From assembly GCA_026129905.1 (NCBI GenBank), contig JAHCHE010000001.1, forward strand, positions 248,001 through 312,000: DNA of 64,000 nucleotides. The letters are read 5' to 3'. Positions within the stretch are counted from its first letter, which is position 1, and each line of letters begins with the position of its first letter. A program made the translations under genes and the position numbers. The notes beneath the pieces are model-generated. The model made no database searches. It was not told where the DNA came from and was given only the letters and a program-made list of their open reading frames with translations. This document shows, piece by piece, positions 43,859 through 52,910 of the stretch. This stretch comes from Bryobacteraceae bacterium. Lineage in GTDB: Bacteria; Acidobacteriota; Terriglobia; Bryobacterales; Bryobacteraceae.

Positions 43859-44796
43859 CGCCGTGGATTGCCGCTCTTCTCGGCGGCGGTTTCCAGGCGA
43901 GCGCCGAGATCGGCGGGCAGTTGAACGGCCGCCAGCGCACGAATGGCGGTTTCCGCGCCGGGCAGGCCGCCTTCCACAACCTGCACAAGTAATTCAAAGG
44001 CTTCCGGCATGCGCATCAGCGCGATCGCCGCCACCAGCGCAGCGGCGAACGGACCCCGCTTGCCGCGTTCCCAGCGCCGCTTCAGGATTTCGAAGGCCTC
44101 CGGTTCGCGCGTGAGGGCCAGCGCGGCGGCGGCTTCTTCGGCGCGCTCGTCGGCGGCGTCGAGAAAACGCTCCATAAAGGGAATCGCCGCGCGGCCCTCG
44201 ATGGCGTGGAGCGCCGAAAAGCACGCGCCAACCGCCTCCGGTTCCGCGTCGTTCACCAGCGCCTTGAGGCGGAGCGGCAAGGTTCCTTCGGGGCGGCCAA
44301 GGCAGCCGATGGCGCGGGCCGCTTCGCTCCGGACGGTTTTTTCCGGGTCAACCAGCGTCTCGGTCAAACGCGCCAGGATCCCCAGGTCGCCGAGATTGCG
44401 GCACTGGACCAGGGCCAGGGCGCAGGTGGCGCGCAAGGTCGCCGCCGTGTCGTGGCGTCCGCCCCAGACGGGCTCCATCTGGGTGTGGGCAAGGCCGCGC
44501 AGGTACGTCTGCGCATCGTCGTGGCCGAGAGCGGTCAGCGCTGCGGAAAGCGCGTTCTTGGCCCAGCATTGCGGATCGGTTTTCTCCGCGTTCTCGAAGA
44601 AGCGATCGAAGGCGGCGAGCAGATCGGGGACCAGGTCGCTCGAGCCGAGTTCGGCGACGATCGCTGCGGCTTTCGAAACCGCGTAGTTGTTGCGGTCCCG
44701 AAGGGCCTTGCGCAGCGCGTCAGCCGCCTCGGGGGCCGGGCTGAGGCGAAGTTCGTCCAGCGCGGCGAGTTTCCGTTCGAAGGCTTTCTTGCTCAT
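43855..44796 (-). CDS. HEAT-repeat protein
   Basis: A 313-residue helical-repeat protein. HEAT-like units such as VRSEAARAIGCLGRPEGTLPL, EAVGACFSALHAIEG and AAAALALTREPEAFEIL repeat along the chain. Such proteins act as scaffolds, or as lyases in phycobilin biology (not expected here). Its start lies 77 bp inside the end of the ROK gene, an unusually long overlap in a different frame; the conserved start (MSKKAFERKLAAL) supports it. Its role is not known. Confidence 0.82.
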   Translation of the reverse strand: MSKKAFERKLAALDELRLSPAPEAADALRKALRDRNNYAVSKAAAIVAELGSSDLVPDLLAAFDRFFENAEKTDPQCWAKNALSAALTALGHDDAQTYLRGLAHTQMEPVWGGRHDTAATLRATCALALVQCRNLGDLGILARLTETLVDPEKTVRSEAARAIGCLGRPEGTLPLRLKALVNDAEPEAVGACFSALHAIEGRAAIPFMERFLDAADERAEEAAAALALTREPEAFEILKRRWERGKRGPFAAALVAAIALMRMPEAFELLVQVVEGGLPGAETAIRALAAVQLPADLGARLETAAEKSGNPRR

Positions 44797-45691
44797 CGAA
44801 TTCGCCCAGTTCCTGTTCCGCGCTCACGGCCGCCCCGATGACGCCGATTTCGTCGCTGGAGTGGAAGACCTCGAACACATAGCCCTGAAGCGGGCTCATC
44901 TTGACCATCTCGCCGACGTACTGATTGAGGAGCGCGACGTCCAGGAACCTCGCATTCGGTCCGCCGACAAAAAACTTCCCGGCGCCGTCCATGTGGATGC
45001 TGGTGGCGCTGGCGGCGGCCAAAGCCCGGTGCCAGAAGTGAACGAATTCGGTGCAACGCGATTCGCCCGTCTTGGCCTGACCGAAGATCTCGTCCGGCTC
45101 CAGGTCCAGAAAGCGAAGGCGCATGGCGCGGCTTCCCATGATGCCTTCCAGGTGCCCGTGACCTCCGCAGCCGCAGTAGCGCTCCTTCGGGTCAAGCGAA
45201 ACTACCGAGTGGCCGCCTTCCCATACGCCTTCGGCGCGCGGATAGCGTCCGAAGCCGATGCCGTCGCCGAGCGTCCAGACGCGCACCAACCGGTCGAGAT
45301 AACCCCGGGTGGAGGCGATGCCGGCGGCGATCGCTTCGGCGTCGTTGATGGCCAGCACAGGCGCCTTGCGCCCCAAGCCGCTCAGCGCGGCCGCCACCGT
45401 TTCCGCCAGGCGATAGCCTTTCACTTGCGGGAGGTTCGGCGATTCCTCCACCACGCCGTCGATTACGATGCCGGGAAAGCCGATACCCACCGCCGCCGCC
45501 GATTCGCCCTCGGCAATCGCGGCGATCTGTTGCGAGATCAGTTCGGCGATTTCCTCCGACGGCATGCTCTGAAGCACGCTCGCATCCCGAGGGTCTTCCG
45601 GGTACGTGCGCAGCGGGCCGGTGAGGCGGCCGTCGTGGACCACGCCGACCGCGATGTGCTCCGCCGCCCAAACGCCAATCGCTCGTCCCAT
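44720..45691 (-). CDS. ROK-family protein (glucokinase-like)
   Basis: A 323-residue ROK protein. It shows the phosphate-1-like start MGRAIGVWAAEHIAVGVV, GIGFPGIVIDG, NDAEAIAAGIAS and the ROK zinc-site region CGCGGHGHLEG. In this last motif the second of the paired Cys of the classic CxCGxxGC is replaced by His, still compatible with zinc. It may be a sugar kinase; no DNA-binding HTH is present, so it is not a NagC-type repressor. AGGA precedes ATG 45691. It lies 12 bp after sthA and overlaps the HEAT gene. Confidence 0.83.
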   Translation of the reverse strand: MGRAIGVWAAEHIAVGVVHDGRLTGPLRTYPEDPRDASVLQSMPSEEIAELISQQIAAIAEGESAAAVGIGFPGIVIDGVVEESPNLPQVKGYRLAETVAAALSGLGRKAPVLAINDAEAIAAGIASTRGYLDRLVRVWTLGDGIGFGRYPRAEGVWEGGHSVVSLDPKERYCGCGGHGHLEGIMGSRAMRLRFLDLEPDEIFGQAKTGESRCTEFVHFWHRALAAASATSIHMDGAGKFFVGGPNARFLDVALLNQYVGEMVKMSPLQGYVFEVFHSSDEIGVIGAAVSAEQELGEFDEQESLRTETRRAGRTSPQPGPRGG

Positions 45692-45703
45692 AGTTGTCCT
45701 GCG

Positions 45704-47092
45704 TCAGATCCGCATGAGTTTGTTCAAGCCGTTGAACGCCGCCACCTTGTAGCATTCCGCCAGGGTCGGATAGTTGAATACGGTGTCCACGAAGTAGTCG
45801 ACGCCGCCCTTCAGAATCAGCGCGGCCTGCCCGATGTGCAGCAGCTCCGAGGCGCCTTCGCCGATGACGTGGACGCCCAGCAGTTCCCTCGTCTCGCGGT
45901 GAAAGATGATCTTCAGCCGGCCGGTGGTGTCGCCGCGGATCTGTCCTCGCGCGATCTCCCGGTAGAACGCCACGCCCACCTCGTACGGAACGTCTTCTTC
46001 GGTCAACTGTTCCTCGGTCTTGCCGACGAAGGATATCTCCGGAATGGTGTAGATACCGTACGGGTAGTTGGCCGGGTTGGAATGCGCGGGCCAGCCGAAG
46101 GCGTGGCAGACGGCCAGGCGGCCCTGTTCCATCGATACCGACGCCAGGCTAGGGAAGCCGATCACGTCGCCGGCGGCGAAGACGTTGGGCTGCCGGGTGC
46201 GGTACTCGGTATCCACCGCGATACGCCCGCGATCGTCGGCTTCCAGGCCGGCGCCTTCGAGATTGAGGTCCGAAACGTTGCCCTGCCGTCCCACGGCATA
46301 TAGCAGCGCGTCGCCGACAACCTTCTTTTTGCTCTCCAGGTATGCGACAACGAGCCCGTCCGGAGACTCCTCGACGCTGGCGACGCTCTCGTTCAGCCGC
46401 AAGGTGACCCTCAGGTCGCGGAGATGGTACGACAGCGCCTCTACCATCTCGGAATCGGCGAAGTCCAGCAGGCGCGTCCGCTTTTCGATCAAGGTCACCC
46501 GCACGCCAAGCGCGGCGAACATGCAGGTATATTCGACGCCGATGACGCCGCCGCCCACGACGATCATCGACTTGGGGATCTCCGGCATCTGCAAGACCTG
46601 GTCGCTGTTGATGATGGTGCGCCCGTTGATCGGAACTTTCGGCGAGACCGAGGGCTTGGTGCCGGTGGCGATGACGATGTGTTCGGCCTCGAACTCGGAC
46701 TGACCGCGCGAGTTGGCCACCCGCACCCGGGTCGGCGCGAGGAAACTGGCCGTCCCGTTCAGCACTTCGACGCCGTTGCGGGAAAGTTGCGCCAGCGCGA
46801 CGTCGATTTCCGTCTTGATGACGTGCTGCACGCGAAAGCTGAGATCCGCCATTGTGACCTTCTCTTTCACGCGATAGCTGATGCCGTAGACGTTGTGATA
46901 GTGGTAGCCCGACAGGTGCAGGACGGCCTCTCGCATCGTCTTGCTGGGAATGGTGCCGGTGTTGATGACGGCGCCGCCGATGGCTTCGCGCTTCTCGATC
47001 AGGGCCACCCGCTTGCCGAATTTCGCCGCCTGGATGGCGGCCCTCGGTCCTGCCGCTCCCGAGCCGATGACGATCAGGTCGTACTTCTGCAT
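45704..47092 (-). CDS. sthA: Soluble NAD(P) transhydrogenase (SthA)
   Basis: A 462-residue flavoprotein of the pyridine-nucleotide disulfide oxidoreductase superfamily. FAD-binding GSGAAGPRAA, NAD-binding VVGGGVIGVEYTCMFAALG and VFAAGDVIGFPS are present. The redox cysteine pair of dihydrolipoamide dehydrogenases is absent: GGAVINTGTIPSKT replaces it, the SthA hallmark. It balances NADH and NADPH. It is the first gene of the sthA/ROK/HEAT run and the length is normal. Confidence 0.93.
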   Translation of the reverse strand: MQKYDLIVIGSGAAGPRAAIQAAKFGKRVALIEKREAIGGAVINTGTIPSKTMREAVLHLSGYHYHNVYGISYRVKEKVTMADLSFRVQHVIKTEIDVALAQLSRNGVEVLNGTASFLAPTRVRVANSRGQSEFEAEHIVIATGTKPSVSPKVPINGRTIINSDQVLQMPEIPKSMIVVGGGVIGVEYTCMFAALGVRVTLIEKRTRLLDFADSEMVEALSYHLRDLRVTLRLNESVASVEESPDGLVVAYLESKKKVVGDALLYAVGRQGNVSDLNLEGAGLEADDRGRIAVDTEYRTRQPNVFAAGDVIGFPSLASVSMEQGRLAVCHAFGWPAHSNPANYPYGIYTIPEISFVGKTEEQLTEEDVPYEVGVAFYREIARGQIRGDTTGRLKIIFHRETRELLGVHVIGEGASELLHIGQAALILKGGVDYFVDTVFNYPTLAECYKVAAFNGLNKLMRI

Positions 47093-47326
47093 AGCCGGTG
47101 TTGCGTCGAAGGAGCGCCGTTGCCCGCCCGGATGATACCCACAGGATAGCGTAAGCGCTGCCGTCGCCTCAGCGAGCCTGTCCCGACCGGCGATGTACGG
47201 TTCCTCGATGGCCGCAGTTTGGCGGGTCGCCCCTTCAGGCTCATCCTGCGGGAGGCAAGCGAACGATGGTATTTGACACCCGGAAACCCGTCTGCTGTAA
47301 TGAGAATAGTCCGAACCGCGTGGTGC

Positions 47327-47723
<397 letters not shown>

Positions 47724-48761
47724 TCAAGCCGGCAAACCAGCTGGTTCCGGCGCACCGACTTGAGTGCTGGGCTTCAAAGCCGGCACCACTGGCCTATAGA
47801 GTCCTTCGTTCTCCCGGCAGTGCTTCCGCACTTCCTCAACCCAAGGCTGGTACCAGAACCAACTGCCCTCGACCTCCACCCCAAACTGCTTTTTCGGGTT
47901 CTTCGCGTCCTTCGCCTTCCACAGATCGGTGTGATGCTGCATGTTGAACTTTGTGAATCCTTCCGCCTTCATCAGCTTCACGATGGTCCCAGGACGGTAT
48001 TTGATTTTCTCGGTCTCGCGTAGGAACACCTTGTTCACCTCCGCGCCCGCCGCACTGTCCGCCGGGATGAATTGCACCACCTTATCTGCGGCGGACTTGC
48101 TGTTTGTCGTCTTGCGGACGAAGGCGACGCGGTAAGAGAACCGCGGATCATTGTATTCCTCCTGCGACAGGCCATTTTCGAACTGGACAATATAGGACTG
48201 GATATTCTGCGGCAGATCCTGCTGCACCAGGAGTTCCCTCGCCGATTCCTCCGCAATGGCCGAGAACTGGATGCTGAAGGCCTGCTCGGTGTCCAGAGAA
48301 TACCGCGGATCGAAGAGCTTCTTGATCGCCGAGTTGAAGTTAAGGGCCGCCGCCTGGAACTTCGCACTCAGATGGTCGTCGATGCGGCTCGTCATTTGGT
48401 GCTCGATCTCATTGCGGATGCCAATCAGGAACTTCAGGTTCTTCTTGACCATCTCATCGAGGGGACAATCCTTGCAGTCGAGGCACTCCTCCAAGCTCCA
48501 ATGCCAATAGGCACCGTGCTTCGTCCGAATAAACCGCCGACGGTGGTCACCCTCCCGGAAGCGGCGGTATTCGATACCCTTCTTGCGGTAGTACGCGTGG
48601 AGGAGGTACGTCCAAGCAATGGTCGTGGTGACGATGAAGAGCTCCGATTTGAAGTCTACCTGCGGGTTGTTGAAGATCTGAACGGCGGTGAGCATGGCCT
48701 CACGCGCCTTCTTTACCAGCTCCGAGGCAACGGAGCCGAAGCGCCGCTTACGTTTAGGCAT
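47724..48761 (-). CDS. DUF3644 domain protein
   Basis: A 345-residue protein with the DUF3644 start (SELVKKAREAMLTAVQIFNN, ITWTYLLHAYY-like) and a C-terminal part rich in charged residues. A small Cys cluster (ECLDCKDCPLDE) and the alpha-helical core TRSIDDHLSAKFQAAALNFN are notable. DUF3644 proteins are often found in defence islands next to restriction systems; their function is not known. Here it opens the island behind tRNA-Asn and stands 84 bp from the Mrr-like gene on the same strand. Confidence 0.8.
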   Translation of the reverse strand: MPKRKRRFGSVASELVKKAREAMLTAVQIFNNPQVDFKSELFIVTTTIAWTYLLHAYYRKKGIEYRRFREGDHRRRFIRTKHGAYWHWSLEECLDCKDCPLDEMVKKNLKFLIGIRNEIEHQMTSRIDDHLSAKFQAAALNFNSAIKKLFDPRYSLDTEQAFSIQFSAIAEESARELLVQQDLPQNIQSYIVQFENGLSQEEYNDPRFSYRVAFVRKTTNSKSAADKVVQFIPADSAAGAEVNKVFLRETEKIKYRPGTIVKLMKAEGFTKFNMQHHTDLWKAKDAKNPKKQFGVEVEGSWFWYQPWVEEVRKHCRENEGLYRPVVPALKPSTQVGAPEPAGLPA

Positions 48762-48845
48762 TTGGGTTCTGCAGCCTCATTCTACCTGCGATCACTGAAC
48801 TACATCGGATAATCCAATCTCCGGCCAGCTAGAGCGGAGCGGGCG

Positions 48846-49697
48846 TCAGATCTGGGCAAACCAGTCGGCCTCGACGGAGACCTCCTCGACCATTTTCGTT
48901 GTCACGCCCAACTTCAGGTTCTTGAGCAGTTCGCAAAGTTGCTCCCCGTCGATCAGATCGATCGCCGGCGCGCCATCCCGCGTCGCTTCTTTTTGGGCAT
49001 CCGGCGTATAGGAGCCGGTGGTGATGAACAGTCCCTTGTCCGTCCGGCCGACCATGGCGCCGCGGAAGTCCCGGATGTCCTTGGCGCGGACGTTCCCCTT
49101 CCACTTCTTGCATTGGAAGTACACCTGGAACGACAGCAGAGCCACACGCAGGACGCCCACACCATCGATTCCGCCGTCGCCGCTTCGTCCGGTCACTTCC
49201 ACCTTCAAAAAGCCAGATTCACGGAGAATGCGTTGGCACAGACGCTCGAAAGCGTCGGCGGTCATTCCCTGAACGACCCCGATGAGTTCGTCCTTCCACC
49301 CGCCGCCGGTTTCGGGAACACCCTCCGGTTCTGTAGTCCCGTCTCCAGACCGACGCTTCACCTGGTTCATTTTGCGAACGGCGGCAACCACCTCTTTGAT
49401 GTCTGATTCCTTCAGCCGTCGGCCCTTGGCGGTGAGGGCCCAGACCCCGCGCGAGGTGTTTTCCAACGCGCCGTACTTGCCGAGGTAGCTCTGCGCCCAC
49501 CTCAGGTTGTAACCGACTCGACTCTCTCGGCCGGTCGTGTGGGCGACGCTCTGGGCATCCTCCGGGATCTTGGCAATCTCGATTACCTTGTCCAGGAGTT
49601 CGTGGTGTGAGGCGGAACCGCCCATCTGCTTCAACGCGCAGATGGCGGGCCACATGAGCCGGTCGAAGCTCGGCACCTGAGTTTCGGAGGATGCCAT
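48846..49697 (-). CDS. Mrr-type restriction endonuclease
   Basis: A protein of about 283 residues. The N-terminal Mrr winged-helix domain (PAICALKQMGGSASHHELLDKV, GVWALTAKG) is followed by the Mrr_cat nuclease: SGDGGIDGVG and QVYFQCKKWKG hold the catalytic Asp and the Q-x-K pair. Mrr enzymes cut methylated or otherwise modified DNA. AGGAAAG stands about 6 bases before ATG 49697, preferred over 49715. It is divergent from the recombinase cassette. Confidence 0.87.
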   Translation of the reverse strand: MASSETQVPSFDRLMWPAICALKQMGGSASHHELLDKVIEIAKIPEDAQSVAHTTGRESRVGYNLRWAQSYLGKYGALENTSRGVWALTAKGRRLKESDIKEVVAAVRKMNQVKRRSGDGTTEPEGVPETGGGWKDELIGVVQGMTADAFERLCQRILRESGFLKVEVTGRSGDGGIDGVGVLRVALLSFQVYFQCKKWKGNVRAKDIRDFRGAMVGRTDKGLFITTGSYTPDAQKEATRDGAPAIDLIDGEQLCELLKNLKLGVTTKMVEEVSVEADWFAQI

Positions 49698-49896
49698 GAT
49701 CTTTCCTGTTTTCAATCGGGAACGAAGCTTACATTCTATTCCCCTGCACTACTGGCAGTCCAAGCCGGACAAATCCCCCTCGTGCGGCGTACATAGTTAA
49801 CGAACGCGGCACAAAGCCGCGTCGATCCCATCCACCAGACGGCGTTTCGACCGCGCAGCGGAGATCGTCGTGGGTGGTCTTCCAAGGAGACCGCTC

Positions 49897-50046
49897 ATGC
49901 GCGAACGCGACGCCGCGCTCAACCAAGCCATTCGCGAGGTCGCCGCCATCCTCGGCGATGCACTCGTCCGGCTTCTCCTACCTGATCCTGCCGTCCGGCA
50001 AGTTGACTTCCCGGAGACAGAGAGCCCTCATGTAACTGCTGGTTAA
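49897..50046 (+). CDS. Short ORF at the head of the recombinase cassette
   Basis: A 49-residue protein (MRERDAALNQAIREVA, ending near PHVTAG) found by eye. AAGGAG stands 7 bases before ATG 49897. The stop is 4 bp before the DUF2924 start, indicating coupling. Such a tiny reading frame often precedes DUF2924 and serine recombinase genes. No domain is recognised. Confidence 0.5.
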   Translation: MRERDAALNQAIREVAAILGDALVRLLLPDPAVRQVDFPETESPHVTAG

Positions 50047-50050
50047 CGCC

Positions 50051-50575
50051 ATGAAGACAGAAACCCAAGTCCGAGAGGAGATCGAAAGCCTCCGCAACCT
50101 GACCACGGCGCAGCTCAAGGAAAAGTACCGGGAGGTGTTCGGCGAGCAGTCTCGATCCAATCACAAGCAGTTCTTGTTCCGACGCATCGCCTGGCGCATC
50201 CAGGCGAACGCGTGGGGCGGTCTCTCCGAGCGCGCCCGCCAACGCGCGCTCGAGATCGCGGACGACGCCGATCTCCGCATCCGGGCACCCAAGAACTTCC
50301 TGCGGGAGCCGGTCGACGACGGCCGGACCATGGAAGCGCGCCTGAAGCCGTCGCTCGACCCACGGTTGCCGTTGCCGGGGACGCCGCTCATTCGCCGCTA
50401 TCAGGGCAAGGACATCATCGTCCACGTCCGGCCGGATGGCGGATTCGAGTGCAACAGCAGGATCTACACGTCGCTGAGCCGCGCGGTGACGGAGGCGACG
50501 GGCACGCGTTGGAACGGCTTCGCCTTTTACAACCTTGGCCACCGTCCAGGAGTGAAGCATGGCGAACGGGAATAA
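50051..50575 (+). CDS. DUF2924 domain protein
   Basis: A 174-residue protein with the DUF2924 pattern: VREEIESLRNLTTAQLKEKYREVFGE, KQFLFRRIAWRIQANAWGGL, and PLIRRYQGKDIIVHVRPDGGFE. DUF2924 genes regularly accompany large serine recombinases in mobile elements; a role as integration helper is suspected. Its end overlaps the recombinase start by 17 bp. ATG 50051 stands 4 bp after the preceding small ORF. Confidence 0.87.
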   Translation: MKTETQVREEIESLRNLTTAQLKEKYREVFGEQSRSNHKQFLFRRIAWRIQANAWGGLSERARQRALEIADDADLRIRAPKNFLREPVDDGRTMEARLKPSLDPRLPLPGTPLIRRYQGKDIIVHVRPDGGFECNSRIYTSLSRAVTEATGTRWNGFAFYNLGHRPGVKHGERE

Positions 50576-52088
50576 CGGAAACGGGGCGCCTAAGCCGATC
50601 CGTTGCGCCATCTACACCCGAAAATCCACCGACGAGGGGCTGAATCAGGACTTCAACTCACTCGACGCGCAAAGGGACGCCGGCGAGGCCTACATCCGCA
50701 GCCAGGCCGGCGAGGGCTGGACCCTCCTGCCGGACCAGTACGACGATGGCGGCTACACCGGGGCCAACATGGACCGCCCGGCATTGCGCCGTCTGCTGGC
50801 GGACATCCAGGCCAAGAAGGTCGACTGCGTTGTGGTCTACAAGGTGGACCGGCTCAGCCGCTCCATCCGCGACTTCGGCCGCATTATGGAGATCCTGGAG
50901 AAGCACGGCGCGACGTTCGTGTCGGTCACACAGCAGTTCAACACCACCACTTCCCTCGGCCGCCTCACGCTGAACATCCTGCTCTCCTTCGCGCAATTCG
51001 AACGGGAGATCATCTCCGAGCGCACGCGCGACAAGCAGATCCTGGCGCGCAAGCGTGGCAAGTGGACCGGCGGCCACCTGCCGCTCGGCTACGACCTGGA
51101 GGACGGCAACCTGGTCATCAACGAAGAGGAGGCCGCCCGTGTGCGCCAGATTTTCGAGTGGTACCTGGAAGGCCACTCGGTCCATGGCATCGTGGCGAAA
51201 TGCGAGGGCCTGGGCTGGCGCAACAAGGAGTGGGCAACCAAGGAGGGGAAGATGTTCGGCGGCCACCCCATGCGGAAGTGCCACATCTACACGATGCTGG
51301 CGAACCCGCTGTACGCTGGGCGTATCCGCGCCGCCGACGAAATCGTAGCCGCGACCCACCCCCGGATCGTCGACGACAACACCTTCGATCTGGTCCAGCA
51401 GAAGCTGAAGGAGAACACGCGGAATCCCGGCGGCGAGCACGGGCCCAAATTGGAGGCCCTGCTGCGCGGCCTCCTCTACTGCGCATGCTGCGGGTCCGCC
51501 ATGTCGCCGAGCTACTCGTCGAGCAAGAACCGGCGGTACCGATACTACGTCTGCCTCCGCACCATGCAGCGGAACGGTGGCGGGTGCACAACGCGTGCCG
51601 TGTCCGCGCCGGTGGTTGAGGAGGCGGTCATCGAGAGCGTCCGCAGGTTCGCCATGACGCCCGAGGTGATCGAGGCGATCGCGCGTGCGGCGCGCCTGCG
51701 GCTGACCGAAGAGTTGGGCCGGCACCGTGAGGAGTTGAAGGCGATCAACGTCCGCGTGCGGAACGCGAAGTCGCAACTCGTGCGCGCGAAGAACCTCGAC
51801 GCCGACCGCGAGGCCGCGCTCCGCGACGTCGTTTCGTCGGGAGAGGCCAAAGCGGACCAACTCCGCAGCTTGGTGGAGCGCGGCGAACGGCTGAGGTTCG
51901 ATGACCAAATGGTGCGCCAGCGCATGGCCACGTTTGACGAGGTTTGGAAGACCATGACGATCCAGCAGCAGGCGGCGCTGCTGCGCCAATTGATCGAACG
52001 GGTCGGATACGACGCCCGCGGCGACAAGGTGAAGGTCACCTACAACTCGAACGGCATCAGAGAGTTCTGCAAAGGAGCGACAAAGTGA
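50559..52088 (+). CDS. Large serine recombinase
   Basis: A 509-residue recombinase. The resolvase catalytic domain has Ser 23 in YTRKSTDEG and YKVDRLSRSIRDFGRI; the recombinase domain follows. Zinc-ribbon cysteines (YCACCG, and VCLRTMQRNGGGC) and a coiled-coil region (HREELKAINVRVRNAKSQLV) complete the large-serine pattern. It probably integrates and excises the island at an att site. Its start overlaps DUF2924 and its stop overlaps the next GTG. Confidence 0.93.
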   Translation: MANGNNGNGAPKPIRCAIYTRKSTDEGLNQDFNSLDAQRDAGEAYIRSQAGEGWTLLPDQYDDGGYTGANMDRPALRRLLADIQAKKVDCVVVYKVDRLSRSIRDFGRIMEILEKHGATFVSVTQQFNTTTSLGRLTLNILLSFAQFEREIISERTRDKQILARKRGKWTGGHLPLGYDLEDGNLVINEEEAARVRQIFEWYLEGHSVHGIVAKCEGLGWRNKEWATKEGKMFGGHPMRKCHIYTMLANPLYAGRIRAADEIVAATHPRIVDDNTFDLVQQKLKENTRNPGGEHGPKLEALLRGLLYCACCGSAMSPSYSSSKNRRYRYYVCLRTMQRNGGGCTTRAVSAPVVEEAVIESVRRFAMTPEVIEAIARAARLRLTEELGRHREELKAINVRVRNAKSQLVRAKNLDADREAALRDVVSSGEAKADQLRSLVERGERLRFDDQMVRQRMATFDEVWKTMTIQQQAALLRQLIERVGYDARGDKVKVTYNSNGIREFCKGATK

Positions 52089-52486
52089 AGGACCGCTGCG
52101 AAGACGAGATCTCGCTCAAGTGGCCGGCGCGCCAGGCGGCGGGCAGGCCGAAGAAGACGGCGGCTCCGGCGCCGCCGCGCATTCCACGGATCACTCGCCT
52201 GATGGCGTTGGCGATCAAGTTCCAGGACATGATCGACCGTGGCGAGGTGAAGGACTACGCCGACCTGGCCCGTCTGGGGTTTGTCACCCGAGCCCGAGTG
52301 ACTCAGATTATGAACCTCCTGAACCTCCATCCGGACATCCAGGAGCAACTGCTGTGCGCACGATCCGCGATTCCGAACGAGCGCAGCTTGCGATCAGTGG
52401 TCGCCGAGGTTGAGTGGCGCGCACAGCGGCATTTGTGGAGTCGGCTCGGGGGCAGTACTCCACACGCCGGCAACCCTGCCCATTGA
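52085..52486 (+). CDS. HTH protein coupled to the serine recombinase
   Basis: A protein of about 133 residues starting at GTG 52085, overlapping the recombinase stop (GTGA). The middle has a helix-turn-helix-like stretch KDYADLARLGFVTRARVTQIMNLLNL. It often follows large serine recombinases and may serve as a recombination-directionality or regulatory factor. A longer frame upstream is only a shadow of the recombinase. Confidence 0.75.
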   Translation: MKDRCEDEISLKWPARQAAGRPKKTAAPAPPRIPRITRLMALAIKFQDMIDRGEVKDYADLARLGFVTRARVTQIMNLLNLHPDIQEQLLCARSAIPNERSLRSVVAEVEWRAQRHLWSRLGGSTPHAGNPAH

Positions 52487-52611
52487 AGCCTCAACGGGGC
52501 GTCTCGGCCTCGGTTAAGATAAACATTTAGCAACAACCGACATCAACTGCGACCAACGGGCTGCTTCGAGATGCTGCGAGGGTTTGGTGTGGGCCTAAAC
52601 AGGTGAACTGG

Positions 52612-52818
52612 ATGGACGAAAAGCCAGGCGACGTTCTTACCATCGAGGAGTTGGCGGCCTACCTGAGAATCCCGAAGTCGACCCTCTACAAGCTCGTTCG
52701 GGAAGGCAGAATCCCATCGCAGAAGATCGGCCGGCACTGGCGTTTTCGGAAAGGCGCCATCGACCACTGGCTCGAGGAAACGCCACCAAAGACACCTACG
52801 CAAGGAGGAGATCGGTAA
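52612..52818 (+). CDS. MerR/excisionase-type HTH protein
   Basis: A 68-residue DNA-binding protein of the excisionase/HTH_17 family: LTIEELAAYLRIPKSTLYKLVREGRIPSQKIGRHWRFRKGAIDHWLEE covers the fold. ATG 52612 is preferred; AGGT lies 7 bases upstream. GTG 52603 is an alternative. Its stop overlaps the next small ORF as TAATG, linking it to the type I RM operon. It may control that operon or act in excision. Confidence 0.83.
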   Translation: MDEKPGDVLTIEELAAYLRIPKSTLYKLVREGRIPSQKIGRHWRFRKGAIDHWLEETPPKTPTQGGDR

Positions 52819-52910
52819 TGGAACCGCCTGCCCAAAGCAGCGAGATGAATTTGCTCGGTAACCGAGCCGGGCTGCCGTCTTTGGAGAGGGGGGCGGCATG
52901 GCGGGGATGA
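52818..52910 (+). CDS. Tiny coupling ORF before hsdR
   Basis: A 30-residue frame (MEPPAQSSEMNLLGNRAGLP, then SLERGAAWRG) not long enough for normal ORF tables. AAGGAGG stands about 9 bases before its ATG, and the ATG overlaps the HTH stop as TAATG. Its stop overlaps the second hsdR ATG (52907) as ATGA. It looks like a leader peptide that couples translation through to hsdR. No homology is known. Confidence 0.4.
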   Translation: MEPPAQSSEMNLLGNRAGLPSLERGAAWRG

